A stretch of 64,000 nucleotides of DNA from Microbacterium sp. LWH7-1.2 (GCF_038397755.1 NZ_CP151637.1:62001-126000); one strand, 5' to 3'; shown: positions 36,839 through 48,587, numbered from the stretch's first letter. Program-made: numbers and translations. The notes: a model not told the origin generated them from the sequence alone.

Positions 36839-37252
36839 ATGGCAGAGGACGGAACACGTCTCACGGTCGCGCAGATGAGCGAGGCGACCGGAGTGGCGGC
36901 GCACACGCTGCGCTATTACGAGCGCGCCGAGTTGATCCGGCCGGTGGCCCGGAACTCTGGGAATCAGCGTCGATACTCGGCGGTGGACGTGGAGTGGGTG
37001 AAGTTCCTGCTGCGTCTTCGCGAGACGGGCATGCCGATTGCGCGGATGCGCGAGTATGCAGCCTTCCGCGAGCAGGGACCGCTGACAACGGAGCCCCGCT
37101 TGCGACTGCTCGAAGCGCATCAGAAAGGTCTGCGCGAGCAGATCGCCCGACTGCGCGCCCACGAGAACGCGCTGGCCGAGAAGATCACGATCTACCGGGA
37201 CGACCTCGCTGCGCTCGAAGCAAATAGACAGAACGGAACGGCTGATGACTGA
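36839..37252 (+). CDS. MerR-family transcriptional regulator
   Basis: 137 residues. The N-terminal winged helix has TVAQMSEATGVAAHTLRYYE and GNQRRYSAVDVEWVKFLLRL; the C-terminal half is a coiled-coil dimer helix (LLEAHQKGLREQIARLRAHE). There is no Cys pattern of metal sensors, so it belongs with the drug/redox-type MerR proteins. It starts leaderless from its own 19-bp-spacer promoter and so is probably autoregulated. Its end overlaps the start of the CMD gene by 8 bases; the two form one operon. Confidence 0.92.
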   Translation: MAEDGTRLTVAQMSEATGVAAHTLRYYERAELIRPVARNSGNQRRYSAVDVEWVKFLLRLRETGMPIARMREYAAFREQGPLTTEPRLRLLEAHQKGLREQIARLRAHENALAEKITIYRDDLAALEANRQNGTADD

Positions 37253-37649
37253 GACGACGGAACGACAGCAGCGCTTCGAGAACGGCAAGAAGGTGCTCGA
37301 CGCGATCGACGGGGCTGCCGGCACGAACGTCATCGACGCGCTCGGCGACATTTCCCCGGAACTCGGCCACCAAGTGGTCGCGTGGGGCTTCGGCGAGATC
37401 TACTCGCGACCCGGTCTGGAACCCCGCGATCGACAGCTTGTGACCCTCGGTATGCTCACCGCGCTGGGCGGCTGCGAGCCCCAGCTCGACGTCCACATCA
37501 ACGCCGCGCTCAACGTCGGGCTCACCCCGCAGCAGATCATCGAGGCGCTCCTGCATGCCGCCGTCTACTGCGGCTTCCCCCGCGCCCTGAATGCGACATT
37601 CACTGCCAAGAAGGTCTTCGCCGAGCGGGAACTGCTGCCGGTCGCATAG
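37245..37649 (+). CDS. Carboxymuconolactone decarboxylase (CMD) family protein
   Basis: 134 residues of the AhpD-like all-helical family. The core LVTLGMLTALGGCEPQLDVH carries one Cys and a His but not the CxxC pair of AhpD peroxidase reductases, so it is closer to gamma-CMD-like proteins. It is co-transcribed with, and overlaps, the MerR regulator, which probably controls it in response to an electrophile or aldehyde. True decarboxylation of carboxymuconolactone is unlikely without other protocatechuate genes nearby. Confidence 0.88.
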   Translation: MTETTERQQRFENGKKVLDAIDGAAGTNVIDALGDISPELGHQVVAWGFGEIYSRPGLEPRDRQLVTLGMLTALGGCEPQLDVHINAALNVGLTPQQIIEALLHAAVYCGFPRALNATFTAKKVFAERELLPVA

Positions 37650-37739
37650 GCCGGGGGCCATGGTCCGCGGCACGCATCGCCTTCGAGCTTGAGCGGGAGG
37701 GCATCGCCCTCAGCCTGTTCACAACGTGTCGAGGAACAA

Positions 37740-39110
37740 CTATCGGGCGACGCTCTCCGCGAGCTCGGCGTGGTCCTCCGCCAGCGTGATCTGCTCGAGC
37801 GCGCGGGCCAGGTCGTCGACGATGTCGCGGGCGTCCTCGAGGCCGATCGACAGGCGCACGGTGGTCGGGCCGATGTGAGCCTCGGCGAGCTGCGTCGGCG
37901 ACATGTGGCTGTGCGTCATCGACGCAGGGTGCGCCACGAGGCTGCGCGCATCGCCGATGTTGGCGACCAGGCGGATCACCTGGAGGCGCGAGATGAACGC
38001 CTCGACGAGCCGGAAGTCCGCCTCGGCGTCGCCCGTCGTCGGCAGGTCGAACGCGAACACCGAGCTCACTCCATCGGTCAGGTAGGTCTCGGCCTGCGCG
38101 CGCCACGGGCTCGACTCCAGCCCGGGGTGGTGCACACGCGAGACGGCGGGGTGCGTCTCGAGGAACTTGGCGACCGTGAGGGCGCTCGCGGCGTGGCGCT
38201 CCATGCGCAGGTCGAGCGTCTCGAGTCCCTGCAGCAGCTGGAAGGCGTTGAAGGCCGAGAGCGATGGGCCGAGGTCGTGAACGTACTTGGTCTTTACCAG
38301 CGCGATGTACGGCGACGCGGTCTCGCCGAAGCGCTCGACGAGGCTGCCGTCCGGCACGCGCGGGTACGTCTGGGTCAGCTGCGGCCAGCGCGCAGGCTGC
38401 GCGGTGAAGTCGAACGTGCCGAGGTCGACCACGACACCGCCGAGCGAGGTGCCGTGGCCGCCGAGGAACTTCGTGGCGGAGTGCACCACGATGTCGGCGC
38501 CGAAGTCCTTCGCGCGCTGCAGGTAGGGCGTCGCGACGGTGTTGTCGATCACGAGCGGAACGCCGGCGTCCTTGGCGACGGCGGCGACGGCGCCGAGGTC
38601 GAGCACCTGCGCGATCGGGTTCGAGATCGACTCGGCGAAGAGCGCGCGCGTGGTCGGACGAACGGCGGCGCGCCATGCGTCGAGGTCGTCCTGGTCGACG
38701 AACGTCACCTCGATGCCCCAGTCGGCGAAGGTGTCCTGCAGCAGGTCGACGGTGCCGCCGTATAGCTGCCGGGCGGCCACGATGTGCTCGCCCTGCTTCG
38801 CCAGAGCCAGCAGGGCGACCGCGACGGCCGCCTGGCCCGACGCCACGCCGGCCGCGGCGATGCCGCCCTCGAGCTCGGCGACGCGGCGCTCGAGAACGAG
38901 CACCGTGGGGTTCGCCGCGCGGCTGTAGATGTTCCCGTCCTTGCGCAGCGCGAAGAGGTCGCGTGCCTCGGCGAGCGAGCGGAACTCGAACCCGTTGGAC
39001 TGGTGGATGGAGGGGATGGCGGTGTTCTCCGCGATGCCGGAGTCGAACCCGGCCTGCACCTGCGCCGTCGCGAACGAGCGAGGGGCGGCAGGACGAGTCT
39101 GTTCAGGCAT
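37740..39110 (-). CDS. metY: O-acetylhomoserine sulfhydrylase (MetY-like, PLP-dependent)
   Basis: 456 residues, Cys/Met-metabolism PLP enzyme. The PLP lysine is Lys214 in [11 protein letters not shown], and the N-terminal substrate segment [20 protein letters not shown] is conserved. Length and sequence fit O-acetyl-L-homoserine sulfhydrylases, which make homocysteine from O-acetylhomoserine and sulfide; cystathionine gamma-synthase-like enzymes are shorter (about 380). ATG 39110 is favoured because GACAAT lies 7 nt before it; ATG 39119 is an alternative. I looked for a SAM riboswitch upstream and do not see one. Confidence 0.88.
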   Translation of the reverse strand: MPEQTRPAAPRSFATAQVQAGFDSGIAENTAIPSIHQSNGFEFRSLAEARDLFALRKDGNIYSRAANPTVLVLERRVAELEGGIAAAGVASGQAAVAVALLALAKQGEHIVAARQLYGGTVDLLQDTFADWGIEVTFVDQDDLDAWRAAVRPTTRALFAESISNPIAQVLDLGAVAAVAKDAGVPLVIDNTVATPYLQRAKDFGADIVVHSATKFLGGHGTSLGGVVVDLGTFDFTAQPARWPQLTQTYPRVPDGSLVERFGETASPYIALVKTKYVHDLGPSLSAFNAFQLLQGLETLDLRMERHAASALTVAKFLETHPAVSRVHHPGLESSPWRAQAETYLTDGVSSVFAFDLPTTGDAEADFRLVEAFISRLQVIRLVANIGDARSLVAHPASMTHSHMSPTQLAEAHIGPTTVRLSIGLEDARDIVDDLARALEQITLAEDHAELAESVAR

Positions 39111-39265
39111 GCCCACCATTGTCGAGCCGAGGCGCCCACCGTGCTGCTTCGTGTGTCGAACTGTTGCGCCGGCGGCCCCGCCGGATCGCCGCGGCGGTAA
39201 CGCGTGCGCGGGCCACGGCCGAGGTCACCGGCACGGTGTGACGGGCGATCACCGGCGTGCCCGGG

Positions 39266-40207
39266 TCACGGTACGAGCGTGACCTTGCCGGCCACGCCCG
39301 ACTCGATCGCGCGATGCGCCTCGGCGGCGTCGGCGAGGGCGAACGACGGGCCGAGTTCGACCGAGAAGCGTCCCGCCGCGATCAGGGCGAGCGCGACGGG
39401 AACCGCCTCGGTGCGCCACGCCTGCTGCTGCGCGGTGAGCGGTTCGGGGGAGCCGCCGGAGAATGCACGGATGCCGCGGCCCGCAGCATCCCGCCCCCGC
39501 ACCAGCGTCGCGATCCGCTGACGGTCTGCGACCAGCTCGAGCGAGGTGTCGAGGGCCTCGTCGGTGCCGGCCGCGTCGATGGCGACCGTCACGCCCTGGG
39601 GAGCGGCCGCGCGCACGCGGTCGGCGAGCCCCTCACCGTACGCGACGGGGATCGCGCCGAGCTGGCGGACGCGGTCGAAGCGGCCCTCGGACGACGTCGC
39701 GATGACGGTCGCGCCCCACAGCACGGCGAACTGGATGAGGGCCTGGCCGACGGCACCTGACCCGGCGTGCACGAGCACGGTGTCATCGCGGCCGACCGCG
39801 AGGGAGCGGAGCGTCTGGTAGGCCGTTCCGATCGGGATGCCGAGGGCGGCCCCCTCGGCCGCACTCACCTGCGGGGGCCGCGGGAAGACGTGCGCGGCGG
39901 CCACCGCGACCTCGGTCGCATAAGCACCCGACGCCCCGGCGAACACGACCGGGTCGCCGACGCGGAACCCGTCGACGCCTTCGCCGACGCCCGCCACCAC
40001 ACCGGCGCCGTCGCCTCCCAGACGCCGCGGCCCGGTGATCTCGCCCGACGGCCGGCGACCCGAGCGCAGCTTGCCGTCGATCGGGTTGACGCCGGCGGCC
40101 GTCACGCGGATCGCGAGCTGCCCGGCTGCGGGGATGGGCTCGGGAACAGAGATCTTGTGAAGGACCTCAGGGCCCCCGAACTCGTTGTACGCGATCGCAG
40201 TGGTCAT
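39266..40207 (-). CDS. MDR-family NADPH:quinone oxidoreductase
   Basis: 313 residues without the zinc ligands of alcohol dehydrogenases, i.e. quinone-reductase type. GroES-like N-terminal domain (GVNPIDGKLRSGRRPSGEIT), then the nucleotide fold with VLVHAGSGAVGQALIQFAV, the glycine motif for NADPH. An AGGAG site lies 10 nt before ATG 40207. It probably reduces quinones or enones. It lies on the same strand as, and 29 nt downstream of no other gene than, its own start region; the hrpA gene ends close by. Confidence 0.88.
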   Translation of the reverse strand: MTTAIAYNEFGGPEVLHKISVPEPIPAAGQLAIRVTAAGVNPIDGKLRSGRRPSGEITGPRRLGGDGAGVVAGVGEGVDGFRVGDPVVFAGASGAYATEVAVAAAHVFPRPPQVSAAEGAALGIPIGTAYQTLRSLAVGRDDTVLVHAGSGAVGQALIQFAVLWGATVIATSSEGRFDRVRQLGAIPVAYGEGLADRVRAAAPQGVTVAIDAAGTDEALDTSLELVADRQRIATLVRGRDAAGRGIRAFSGGSPEPLTAQQQAWRTEAVPVALALIAAGRFSVELGPSFALADAAEAHRAIESGVAGKVTLVP

Positions 40208-40236
40208 GAGTGGCGCAACTCCTGGCGTCGAGACGG

Positions 40237-43200
40237 CTATTCCCTCAGGGATTTCTGAATCCGCTGCAGCGATACGGGCTCGGCTGTGCCGAGGGACTGC
40301 GCGAACAGGCTCACACGGTACTCCTCGAGCAGCCAGCGGGCGTGCACGAGCGGACCCGGGGAGTCATCCGCCGGGGGGATCACACCGCCGGCCTCGGCGA
40401 AGACGGTGGCCGCCCGCTCGAACTCGGTCATGCGCTGGCGATCGCGGCCGGGGTTGTCGGCGAGCGTCCGCACGCGCTCGAGCGCCCCGCGCAGGTAGCG
40501 CGGCAGGTGCGCCAGCCGCGCGGTGCCGGTGCGGGACACGAAACCCGGGAACACCAGGCCCGCAAGCTGTCCCCTGACGTCGTTCAGGGCGCCCAGCAGC
40601 GTCAGCGAGTTCGCGTCGCGCATCGCGCGCTCCACCTCACGGGCGGCGGTGAGGACGCGGGCCGTCAGCGACACCGTCTGGAACAGCTCGTCGACCACCC
40701 CGCCCGACAATGCGTCGCGCACCGCTTCGAAGCCGGCGCGGGTGCGCACCACCGCGTCGGGAGCGATGCGTGCGATGACGGCATCCGCCACCGCGACACG
40801 GGCGTCCTCGATGAGCGCTTTCGCGGACGGATACGGGGATGCTGCGAGCGCGAGCTTCTCGGCAGACGTCAGGTGCTCGAGCACATAAGCGGAGGGCGAG
40901 GCGACCGAGAGCAGCACCAGGCGACGTGCCCCGGCTTTCGTCGCGCGGGCTGCCGTCTCGGGCGTCGTCTCGATCCGGAGCGCCACCGAGGCGCCCTCGT
41001 CGACGATCGCGGGGTAGCCGCGGACCACGCCGCCGGCGACCTTCGTGTCGACGACGTCGGGCAGATCGCCGAACGCCCAGTCGGTGAGGCCGGTGCGCTC
41101 GGCGAACGTCGCCGCATCCCGGTCGTCCAGCGAGCGAGGAATGAGAGAGTCGAAACGGCGTGCGCGGCCGGACGCATCGATGGGTCCCGTCTCTCCGTTT
41201 CGACTCGCACGCCCGCTCGGCGAACGGGGAACGCCGTCCTTCGTGGTCAGCGACCGGGACACGGATGCTCGCGCCCGATCGGCGAGGCGCGCCTGAAGTG
41301 CGGCCAGATCGCGATCGGATCCTACGGCCCGGCCGCGCTCGTCGACCGCCCGGAACGACACCTGCAGATGCCCCGGTACGCGCTCCATCTCGAAGTCCGC
41401 CGCGCGCACGGGCTGGCCGGCGACGCGCTGGATGCGTGAGGCGAGAGCGTCGCGCAGCGCGACGGGCGGCAGGCCGCCGTGTGCCTCTGGGCCTTGCCCC
41501 GCGAGGTCGGCGGAGAAGGTGGCCGCCCAGTCGGCCGCGGGAACGACATGGCGCCGGATCGCCTTGGGGAGCGAGCGCAGCAGCGCCGTGATGAGCTCGT
41601 CGCGCATTCCCGGCACCTGCCAGTCGAACCCGTCGGCGCGCAACTGCGCGAGAAGAGCGAGTGGCACGACGGCCGTCACCCCGTCGTCGGCCGCACCCGG
41701 TTCGAAGCGGTACGCGAGCGAGAGCACCTGGTCACGCTGCGTCCACCGTGCGGGGAAGTCGCGCTCGTCGCCGCGGGACGCCTCGTCGACGAGGTCGGCC
41801 TCCGTCATGTCCAGGAGGCGCGGCGTGCGCGCCGAGGCGTCCTTCCACCAGGCCTCGAACGAGCGCGCGTCGAACACGTCGCGAGGGATCCGGGCGTCGT
41901 AGAACCGGAACACGGCCTCGTCGCCCACCAGGATGTCGCGCCGGCGCTCGCGCTCCTCGATCTTCTCGAGCCGTCGCCGCAGCTCGAGGTTGCGGCGCTC
42001 GAACGCCGTGAGCTTCTTGTCGAGGTGCGACGAATCCCACTCGCCCTCCACCAGCGCGTGGCGCACGAAAAACTCGCGCGCGAAGGGCCGGTCGAACCGC
42101 GCGAGCTGCACCCGGCGCTTCGGCACGATCTCGAGGCCGAACAGCGTGACCTTCTCGTAGGCGGATGCGGCGCCCGCCGCCTTCGACCAGTGCGGCTCGC
42201 TGAGCGAACGCTTGGCCAGGTCGCCCGCGAGCGGCTCGGCCCATGCCGGGTCGATCGCGGCGACGGTGCGCGCGAACAGCCGGCTCGTCTCCACCACCTC
42301 GGCGGCCATGACGGCGGTCGGCCGCTTCTTCCTGAGCCCGGAGCCTGGGAAGATCGCGAAGCGCGTGCCGCGAGAGCCGAGGTACTCCGCGCTGCGCCGC
42401 TGGTCGGCGCGGTCCGAGCCGGTGCGGCCTCGCGCGGCGGTGGAACCGGTGCGCTCGTCGAGGACGCCCAGGTGCGACAGCAGGCCCGAGAGGATCGCCT
42501 TGTGCAGATCGTCGGGGTCGGCGGTGCCCGGTGCCGCCTTGCGGGGAGCGTTGACGAGTGCGCTGAGCTGACGGTGCACGTCCGCCCACTCCCGCACCCG
42601 CACGTAGTTGAGGTGCTCGGCGCGGCAGAGACGCCGGAAGGCGCTCGATCCGAGCTCGGCCTGCTTCTCCTGCAGGTGGTTCCACAGGTTCAGGAGGCTG
42701 AGGAAGTCGCTGGACGGGTCCGTGAACCGCGCGTGGAGGCGGTCGGCGTCTTCTCGACGGTCCTCGGGGCGCTCGCGGACGTCCTGGATCGACATCCCCG
42801 CGACGATCGCGAGCACGTCCCGCAGCACTCCGGTGCGGCGCGCCTCCACGAGCATGCGGGCGAAGCGGGGATCGATCGGCAGCCGCGAGATCTCGCGGCC
42901 GAGGTCGGTGAGCGTGGGGTGGTCACGACCGATGCGGACGGCGCCGAGCTCGACGAGGAGGTCGAGCGCGGCCTTGACGCCGCGCGAGTCCGGGGGAGTG
43001 AGGAACGGGAACGACGAGATGTCGCCGAAGCCGAGTGACAGCATCTGCAGGATGACCGAGGCCAGGCTCGTGCGCAGGATCTCGGGTTCGGTGAACTCTG
43101 GCCGGGTGTCGAAGTCCTCTTCGGAGTACAGCCGGATCGCGATGCCGTCGCTGGTGCGGCCCGCGCGCCCCGACCGCTGCTGCGCCGACGCCTGCGACAC

Positions 43201-44202
43201 CGCCTCGATCGGCAGGCGCTGCACCTTGCTGCGGTTGCTGTAGCGCGAGATGCGAGCGGTGCCGGTGTCGACGACGTACCGGATGCCCGGCACCGTCAGG
43301 CTCGTCTCGGCGACGTTCGTCGCGAGGATGACACGACGGCGGATGCCGGGCACCTGCGACCGCTCGAACACCCGGTGCTGCTCTGCCGCGGACAGGCGAC
43401 CGTACAGGGGGAGCACCTCGGTGGGTGCGGCATCCTTCGCGTACATGCCCCGCACGGCGTCCGCGGCATCGCGGATCTCAGCCTCGCCGGGAAGGAACAC
43501 CAGGACGTCGCCGGCGGATTCGCGGTCCAGTTCGCGCAGGGCCGCGGTGATCCCGTCGACGTCGTCGGACTCGTCCTCGCCCTTCGCCGGACGCGCCGGC
43601 GGGCGGTACCGGATCTCGACCGGATATGTGCGTCCCGATACCTCGATGATGGGCGCCGGGGTGCCGTCGGGCTTCGCGAAGTGCTTCGCGAAGCTCTCGG
43701 GATCGATCGTCGCGCTCGTGATGACGACCTTGAGGTCGGGGCGCTTCGGCAGGATCCGTCGCAGATACCCGAGCAGGAAGTCGACGTTGAGCGAGCGCTC
43801 GTGGGCCTCGTCGACGATGACCATGTCGTACCGGCGCAGGAGCCGATCGCGGTGGATCTCGTTGAGGAGGATGCCGTCCGTCATCAGCGCGATCCGCGTG
43901 TCTTCGGACACCTTGTCGGTGAAGCGGACCTTGTACCCGACGGTCGATCCGAGCGGCACCTTGAGCTCCTCGGCGATGCGCTCGGCGATGGTGCGGGCCG
44001 CGATGCGGCGCGGCTGGGTGTGCGCGATGCGTGTGCGCCCGAGCTCCAGGGCGATCTTCGGCAGCTGCGTCGTCTTGCCCGACCCGGTCGCGCCCGCCAC
44101 GATCACCACCTGGTGGTCGCGGATGGCGCGCGCGATCTCGTCGCGCGCGGCGCTGACGGGGAGCTCCGGCGGATAGGAGATGACGGGTTCGGGCGCGGAC
44201 AT
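40237..44202 (-). CDS. hrpA: ATP-dependent RNA helicase HrpA
   Basis: 1321 residues, full HrpA length. DEAH-box helicase: motif I GATGSGKTT (37-45), motif II DEAH (131-134), motif III SAT (163-165) and motif VI QRSGRAGR, then winged-helix, helical-bundle and OB domains and the long bacterial HrpA C-terminal region (DUF3418). It unwinds RNA and in other bacteria rescues stalled ribosome complexes. ATG 44202 has a GAAGG site; the open frame extends far upstream but that part is antisense to the aldo/keto reductase and is not coding. Divergent from that reductase. Confidence 0.93.
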   Translation of the reverse strand: MSAPEPVISYPPELPVSAARDEIARAIRDHQVVIVAGATGSGKTTQLPKIALELGRTRIAHTQPRRIAARTIAERIAEELKVPLGSTVGYKVRFTDKVSEDTRIALMTDGILLNEIHRDRLLRRYDMVIVDEAHERSLNVDFLLGYLRRILPKRPDLKVVITSATIDPESFAKHFAKPDGTPAPIIEVSGRTYPVEIRYRPPARPAKGEDESDDVDGITAALRELDRESAGDVLVFLPGEAEIRDAADAVRGMYAKDAAPTEVLPLYGRLSAAEQHRVFERSQVPGIRRRVILATNVAETSLTVPGIRYVVDTGTARISRYSNRSKVQRLPIEAVSQASAQQRSGRAGRTSDGIAIRLYSEEDFDTRPEFTEPEILRTSLASVILQMLSLGFGDISSFPFLTPPDSRGVKAALDLLVELGAVRIGRDHPTLTDLGREISRLPIDPRFARMLVEARRTGVLRDVLAIVAGMSIQDVRERPEDRREDADRLHARFTDPSSDFLSLLNLWNHLQEKQAELGSSAFRRLCRAEHLNYVRVREWADVHRQLSALVNAPRKAAPGTADPDDLHKAILSGLLSHLGVLDERTGSTAARGRTGSDRADQRRSAEYLGSRGTRFAIFPGSGLRKKRPTAVMAAEVVETSRLFARTVAAIDPAWAEPLAGDLAKRSLSEPHWSKAAGAASAYEKVTLFGLEIVPKRRVQLARFDRPFAREFFVRHALVEGEWDSSHLDKKLTAFERRNLELRRRLEKIEERERRRDILVGDEAVFRFYDARIPRDVFDARSFEAWWKDASARTPRLLDMTEADLVDEASRGDERDFPARWTQRDQVLSLAYRFEPGAADDGVTAVVPLALLAQLRADGFDWQVPGMRDELITALLRSLPKAIRRHVVPAADWAATFSADLAGQGPEAHGGLPPVALRDALASRIQRVAGQPVRAADFEMERVPGHLQVSFRAVDERGRAVGSDRDLAALQARLADRARASVSRSLTTKDGVPRSPSGRASRNGETGPIDASGRARRFDSLIPRSLDDRDAATFAERTGLTDWAFGDLPDVVDTKVAGGVVRGYPAIVDEGASVALRIETTPETAARATKAGARRLVLLSVASPSAYVLEHLTSAEKLALAASPYPSAKALIEDARVAVADAVIARIAPDAVVRTRAGFEAVRDALSGGVVDELFQTVSLTARVLTAAREVERAMRDANSLTLLGALNDVRGQLAGLVFPGFVSRTGTARLAHLPRYLRGALERVRTLADNPGRDRQRMTEFERAATVFAEAGGVIPPADDSPGPLVHARWLLEEYRVSLFAQSLGTAEPVSLQRIQKSLRE

Positions 44203-44271
44203 AGCCTTCGATCGTATCCCGTCCGGTCGCGCACCGGATCGACCCGTCCGACGCCCCGCCCGCGGATCTAG

Positions 44272-45117
<846 letters not shown>

Positions 45118-45145
45118 CCGCCCACGAGCGGCGGGAGCGGATGCC

Positions 45146-46996
45146 GTGAACCCTCGCCTCGCGGAAGCGACGAGCCCGTACCTGAGAGCCCACGCAGGCA
45201 ATCCGGTCACGTGGTTCCCGTGGGGCGAGGAGGCGTTCGCCGAGGCGCGGCGCCGTGACGTGCCCGTCATGGTGTCGATCGGCTATTCGACGTGCCACTG
45301 GTGCCACGTGATGGCGCGGGAGTCGTTCGAGGACGCGACGACAGCGGCCGAACTCGACGCCGGATTCGTGTCGATCAAGGTCGACCGCGAGGAGCACCCC
45401 GAGGTCGACGCCGCCTACATGGCCGCGGCCTCGGCGTTCTCGCCGAGCCTCGGCTGGCCGCTGACGGTGTTCGCGACGCCCGGGGGACGGCCGTTCTACG
45501 CCGGTACGTACTTCCCGCCGCAGCCGCGTGCGGGCATCCCCGCGTTCCGGCAGGTGCTCGCCGCCGTCCACGAGGCGTGGACAGAGCGGCGAGACCAGAT
45601 CGACGAGACGGCGGATGCCGTCGCCGGCGCACTCGCTGAGGTCCGCGAGTCCGCCCCCGCCACGCAGGCGGCCACGCCGTCCGCCGATGATCTGGCCGGC
45701 GCTGCACATGCGCTCGCGGCCCGGGAGGATCCCCGGCACGGAGGGTTCGGCGACCCCGCCGCCGGCGCCCCGAAGTTCCCGGTCGCCACCGCATTGCGCT
45801 TCCTGCAGGCGCGGGTCGTCCGCGAGCGGGCGGCCGAGGCATCCGCCGTCGCCGATCGCGCCCTCGCCGCGATGGCCGCCTCGCCGCTGCGCGACCCCGT
45901 GGAGGGCGGGTTCTTCCGCTACGCGACCCGGCCCGACTGGACCGTGCCGCACTATGAGCGGATGCTGACCGACAACGCGCAGCTGCTGGACGTCGCGATG
46001 GACGCGGAGCCCTCCCGCGACGACGTGGCTCGCGGCATCGCCGGGTTCCTGCGCGACGTGCTCCAGCAGCCGGGCGGCGGCTTCGGCGCCGCCCAGGACT
46101 CGGAATCCTGGATCGACGGTGCCCGCAGCGAGGGCGGCTATTACGCCCGGGATGCTGCAGGCCGCGCCGGCCTCGAACCGCCGGCCGTCGACGGCAAGGT
46201 GGTCAGCGGCTGGAACGGCCTCGCGATCGGCGCCCTCGCGCGTGCCGGCGCGTGGTGGGACGAGGCCTCCTGGATCGAGGCGGCGCGCTGGGCGGCCGAC
46301 GCCGTGCTCGAGGTGAACGTCACCGCGGGCGGGCGACTGCTGCGGGCGTCCCTCGACGAGATGCCGTCACGGGCTCATGCGACGCTCGCCGACCATGGCC
46401 AGCTCGCCGCGGGCCTCCTCGCCCTCGCGGTCGCGACGGGCGAGGTCGCGTACGCCGCGCGGGCGCGCGAGCTCGTCGACGCCTGCGTCGGCGCCGACGG
46501 CCGGGTCGCGGTTCCCGGTGGGGGAGACCCGGTGCTGTCCCGGCAGGGGATCGGAGCACCGGATGCCGCGTCCGACGCCGACGAGCCGTCCGGCGCCGCC
46601 TCGGTCGCGGAAGCCGCCGCCGCGCTCTGGGTGCTGGGCGCCGGGGACCGCTATCGGTCGATCGCCGAGCGGCTCGTCGCGGCCCACACCCCTTCCGCTC
46701 TCGCGCAGCCGCTCGCGTACGGCGCGCTGCTGGGGGTCGCGTCAGGCCTCGCCGAGCCGCCGCGGCAGATCGTCGTCGTCACGGACGATCCCCGAGCCGC
46801 GCTCGCGACGGCGGCGCGCAGCATCCGTGCCGATGTCGTGAGCATCGTGTCGCCGGAGCAGGCCCGCTCGTGGACCGAAGCGGGATTCCAGCTGTTCGCA
46901 GAGAAGACGTCGCGTGAGGGGCGTCCGACCGCCTACGACTGCCGCGACTTCGCGTGCCGGCTGCCCGTCACCGACGTCGCCGCCCTCGGGGCGTGA
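45146..46996 (+). CDS. DUF255 / YyaL-type thioredoxin-domain protein
   Basis: 616 residues. The N-terminal thioredoxin-like domain (about 1-160) carries CHWC (50-53) in the hallmark [11 protein letters not shown]; the remainder is an (alpha/alpha)6-barrel-like region similar to N-acylglucosamine epimerases ([16 protein letters not shown]). Members are called spermatogenesis-associated-protein-20-like or YyaL; the reaction is unknown. GTG 45146 has GGGAG upstream. It lies just after the aldo/keto reductase and runs up to the pmt gene on the other strand with a 7-nt gap. Confidence 0.9.
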   Translation: MNPRLAEATSPYLRAHAGNPVTWFPWGEEAFAEARRRDVPVMVSIGYSTCHWCHVMARESFEDATTAAELDAGFVSIKVDREEHPEVDAAYMAAASAFSPSLGWPLTVFATPGGRPFYAGTYFPPQPRAGIPAFRQVLAAVHEAWTERRDQIDETADAVAGALAEVRESAPATQAATPSADDLAGAAHALAAREDPRHGGFGDPAAGAPKFPVATALRFLQARVVRERAAEASAVADRALAAMAASPLRDPVEGGFFRYATRPDWTVPHYERMLTDNAQLLDVAMDAEPSRDDVARGIAGFLRDVLQQPGGGFGAAQDSESWIDGARSEGGYYARDAAGRAGLEPPAVDGKVVSGWNGLAIGALARAGAWWDEASWIEAARWAADAVLEVNVTAGGRLLRASLDEMPSRAHATLADHGQLAAGLLALAVATGEVAYAARARELVDACVGADGRVAVPGGGDPVLSRQGIGAPDAASDADEPSGAASVAEAAAALWVLGAGDRYRSIAERLVAAHTPSALAQPLAYGALLGVASGLAEPPRQIVVVTDDPRAALATAARSIRADVVSIVSPEQARSWTEAGFQLFAEKTSREGRPTAYDCRDFACRLPVTDVAALGA

Positions 46997-47003
46997 CGCG
47001 GGA

Positions 47004-48587
47004 TCACACCCAGCTGTTCAGCCACATGTGCAGGTGCCAGAAGTCGTAGGGCACGGTTATCGCCGAGATGATCGGATACCAGAACGCCGACAGTGCGAGC
47101 GCGACCGTCAGGAACACCAGCACGAGGCGCTGACCCGTGAGCCGGCGGTAGGAGTCCGCCGAGGGGCTGCCGGCGATGTCCTTCAGGGCGAACGTCAGCG
47201 CGAGCAGCATGAACGGCAGGATCAGCACCGTGTAGAACTGGAAGATCGTGCGCTCGGACAGGAACAGCCAGGGCACGTAGGCGACCGCGATCCCGGTGAG
47301 CACGAGCGCGTAGCGCCAGTCGCGGACGACGACGAAACGGTACGCGAGATAGAGCACGGCGGCGACGCCGGCGTACCAGATGAGCGGGTTCGGCATCGTC
47401 GAGATCACGTCGACGCACCCGCTCGGCGCGGTGCAGCCGTTCACGCCCAGCGCGTCGTGGTGGTAGTAGACCCCGGTGGGGCGCCACAGCAGCGGCCATT
47501 GCCACGCCGGGCTCGCGTAGGAGTGACCGGAGATGATCCCCGCCGTCGACTTGTACATCGCGACGTGATAAAGCCACAGACTCTCGAGCGCATTGCCGCC
47601 GGCATGGCGGTCGTACCCGCCGTCGGTGATGAGCCAGCCGGTCCACGACGCGAAATACACCGCGATCGCGACCGGGACGAAGAGGACGAATGTCGCCAGG
47701 CCCTGGCGCACGGCATCCGTCGGCCACAACAGCACGCCCGCGCGGCGCCGGGCGAGCGCGTCGGTCACCACGAGGTAGACGCCGAGACCGGCGAGGACCC
47801 ACGCGCCCGACCACTTCACCGCGCTCGCGGCGCCCAGCGCGGCCCCCGCGGCGATGATCCACGGGCGGTTCCACAGGACGGGTCCCCAGGAGGGCGGCAC
47901 GTCGCCGTCGTAGCGGGCGGCGACGGTCTCGGCGATGCGGGTCATCGTGCGCTCGCGATCGCGCAGCACGAACAGGAAGGCGAGCAGCACGAAGAACGTC
48001 AGCGACGTGTCGAGCAGCGCGATGCGGCTCATCGAGATGGCGAGACCGTCGACGGCCATGAGCAGCCCCGCGACGACGGCGAAAGTGGTCGAGCGCGTGA
48101 GACGCTTCGCGATGAGCATCAGCAGCAAGACGGAAGCGATGCCCAGAAGAGCGGTCGTGATGCGCCAGCCCCAGCCGGAATCCGGTCCGAGCACAGCCAT
48201 GCCGAGCGCGATGATCCACTTGCCGAAGGGAGGGTGCACGACGAACGACGGCTTCGTCGTGAACACGTTCACGTCGCCGGACAGGAAGCTCTCGTTGGCG
48301 CCGGCCGGCCACGATGCCTCGTACCCGAGATTGAGCAGCGTCCAGGCGTCCTTGACGTAGTACGTCTCGTCGAACTGGTTCATCAGGTCGTGCGCCGCGG
48401 CGAGGTTCCACAGGCGCAGGATCGCGGCGATGACCAGGACGATCGTCGGACCGAGCCATCGGTACAGGCGCCGAGCGCGCGCGTCCTCGGTCAGCCGGCG
48501 GGCGAAGCGGTCGTACAGACTCGGTCGTGCCGGGGGGAGGAGCGGCGCGGCGGGCTGATCGGCCTCGAGCCGCGCGGCATCCGTCAC
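47004..48587 (-). CDS. pmt: Dolichyl-phosphate-mannose--protein mannosyltransferase (GT39)
   Basis: 527 residues with about 10-11 membrane helices. The first extracytoplasmic loop has the catalytic acidic pair in NQFDETYYVKDAW, and later HPPFGKWIIALGM is typical of PMT proteins. It attaches mannose from a polyprenyl-phosphate carrier to Ser/Thr of secreted proteins. GTG 48587 has TAAACT 7 nt upstream, overlapping the -10 of the divergent rsmI gene. The pmt/rsmI divergent pair is a conserved actinobacterial arrangement. Confidence 0.92.
   Translation of the reverse strand: MTDAARLEADQPAAPLLPPARPSLYDRFARRLTEDARARRLYRWLGPTIVLVIAAILRLWNLAAAHDLMNQFDETYYVKDAWTLLNLGYEASWPAGANESFLSGDVNVFTTKPSFVVHPPFGKWIIALGMAVLGPDSGWGWRITTALLGIASVLLLMLIAKRLTRSTTFAVVAGLLMAVDGLAISMSRIALLDTSLTFFVLLAFLFVLRDRERTMTRIAETVAARYDGDVPPSWGPVLWNRPWIIAAGAALGAASAVKWSGAWVLAGLGVYLVVTDALARRRAGVLLWPTDAVRQGLATFVLFVPVAIAVYFASWTGWLITDGGYDRHAGGNALESLWLYHVAMYKSTAGIISGHSYASPAWQWPLLWRPTGVYYHHDALGVNGCTAPSGCVDVISTMPNPLIWYAGVAAVLYLAYRFVVVRDWRYALVLTGIAVAYVPWLFLSERTIFQFYTVLILPFMLLALTFALKDIAGSPSADSYRRLTGQRLVLVFLTVALALSAFWYPIISAITVPYDFWHLHMWLNSWV

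Noticed and set aside
39111..39265. SAM riboswitch before metY
   Set aside because: I searched the leader side for the conserved SAM-I core and pairing pattern and saw none; only generic GC hairpins are present.
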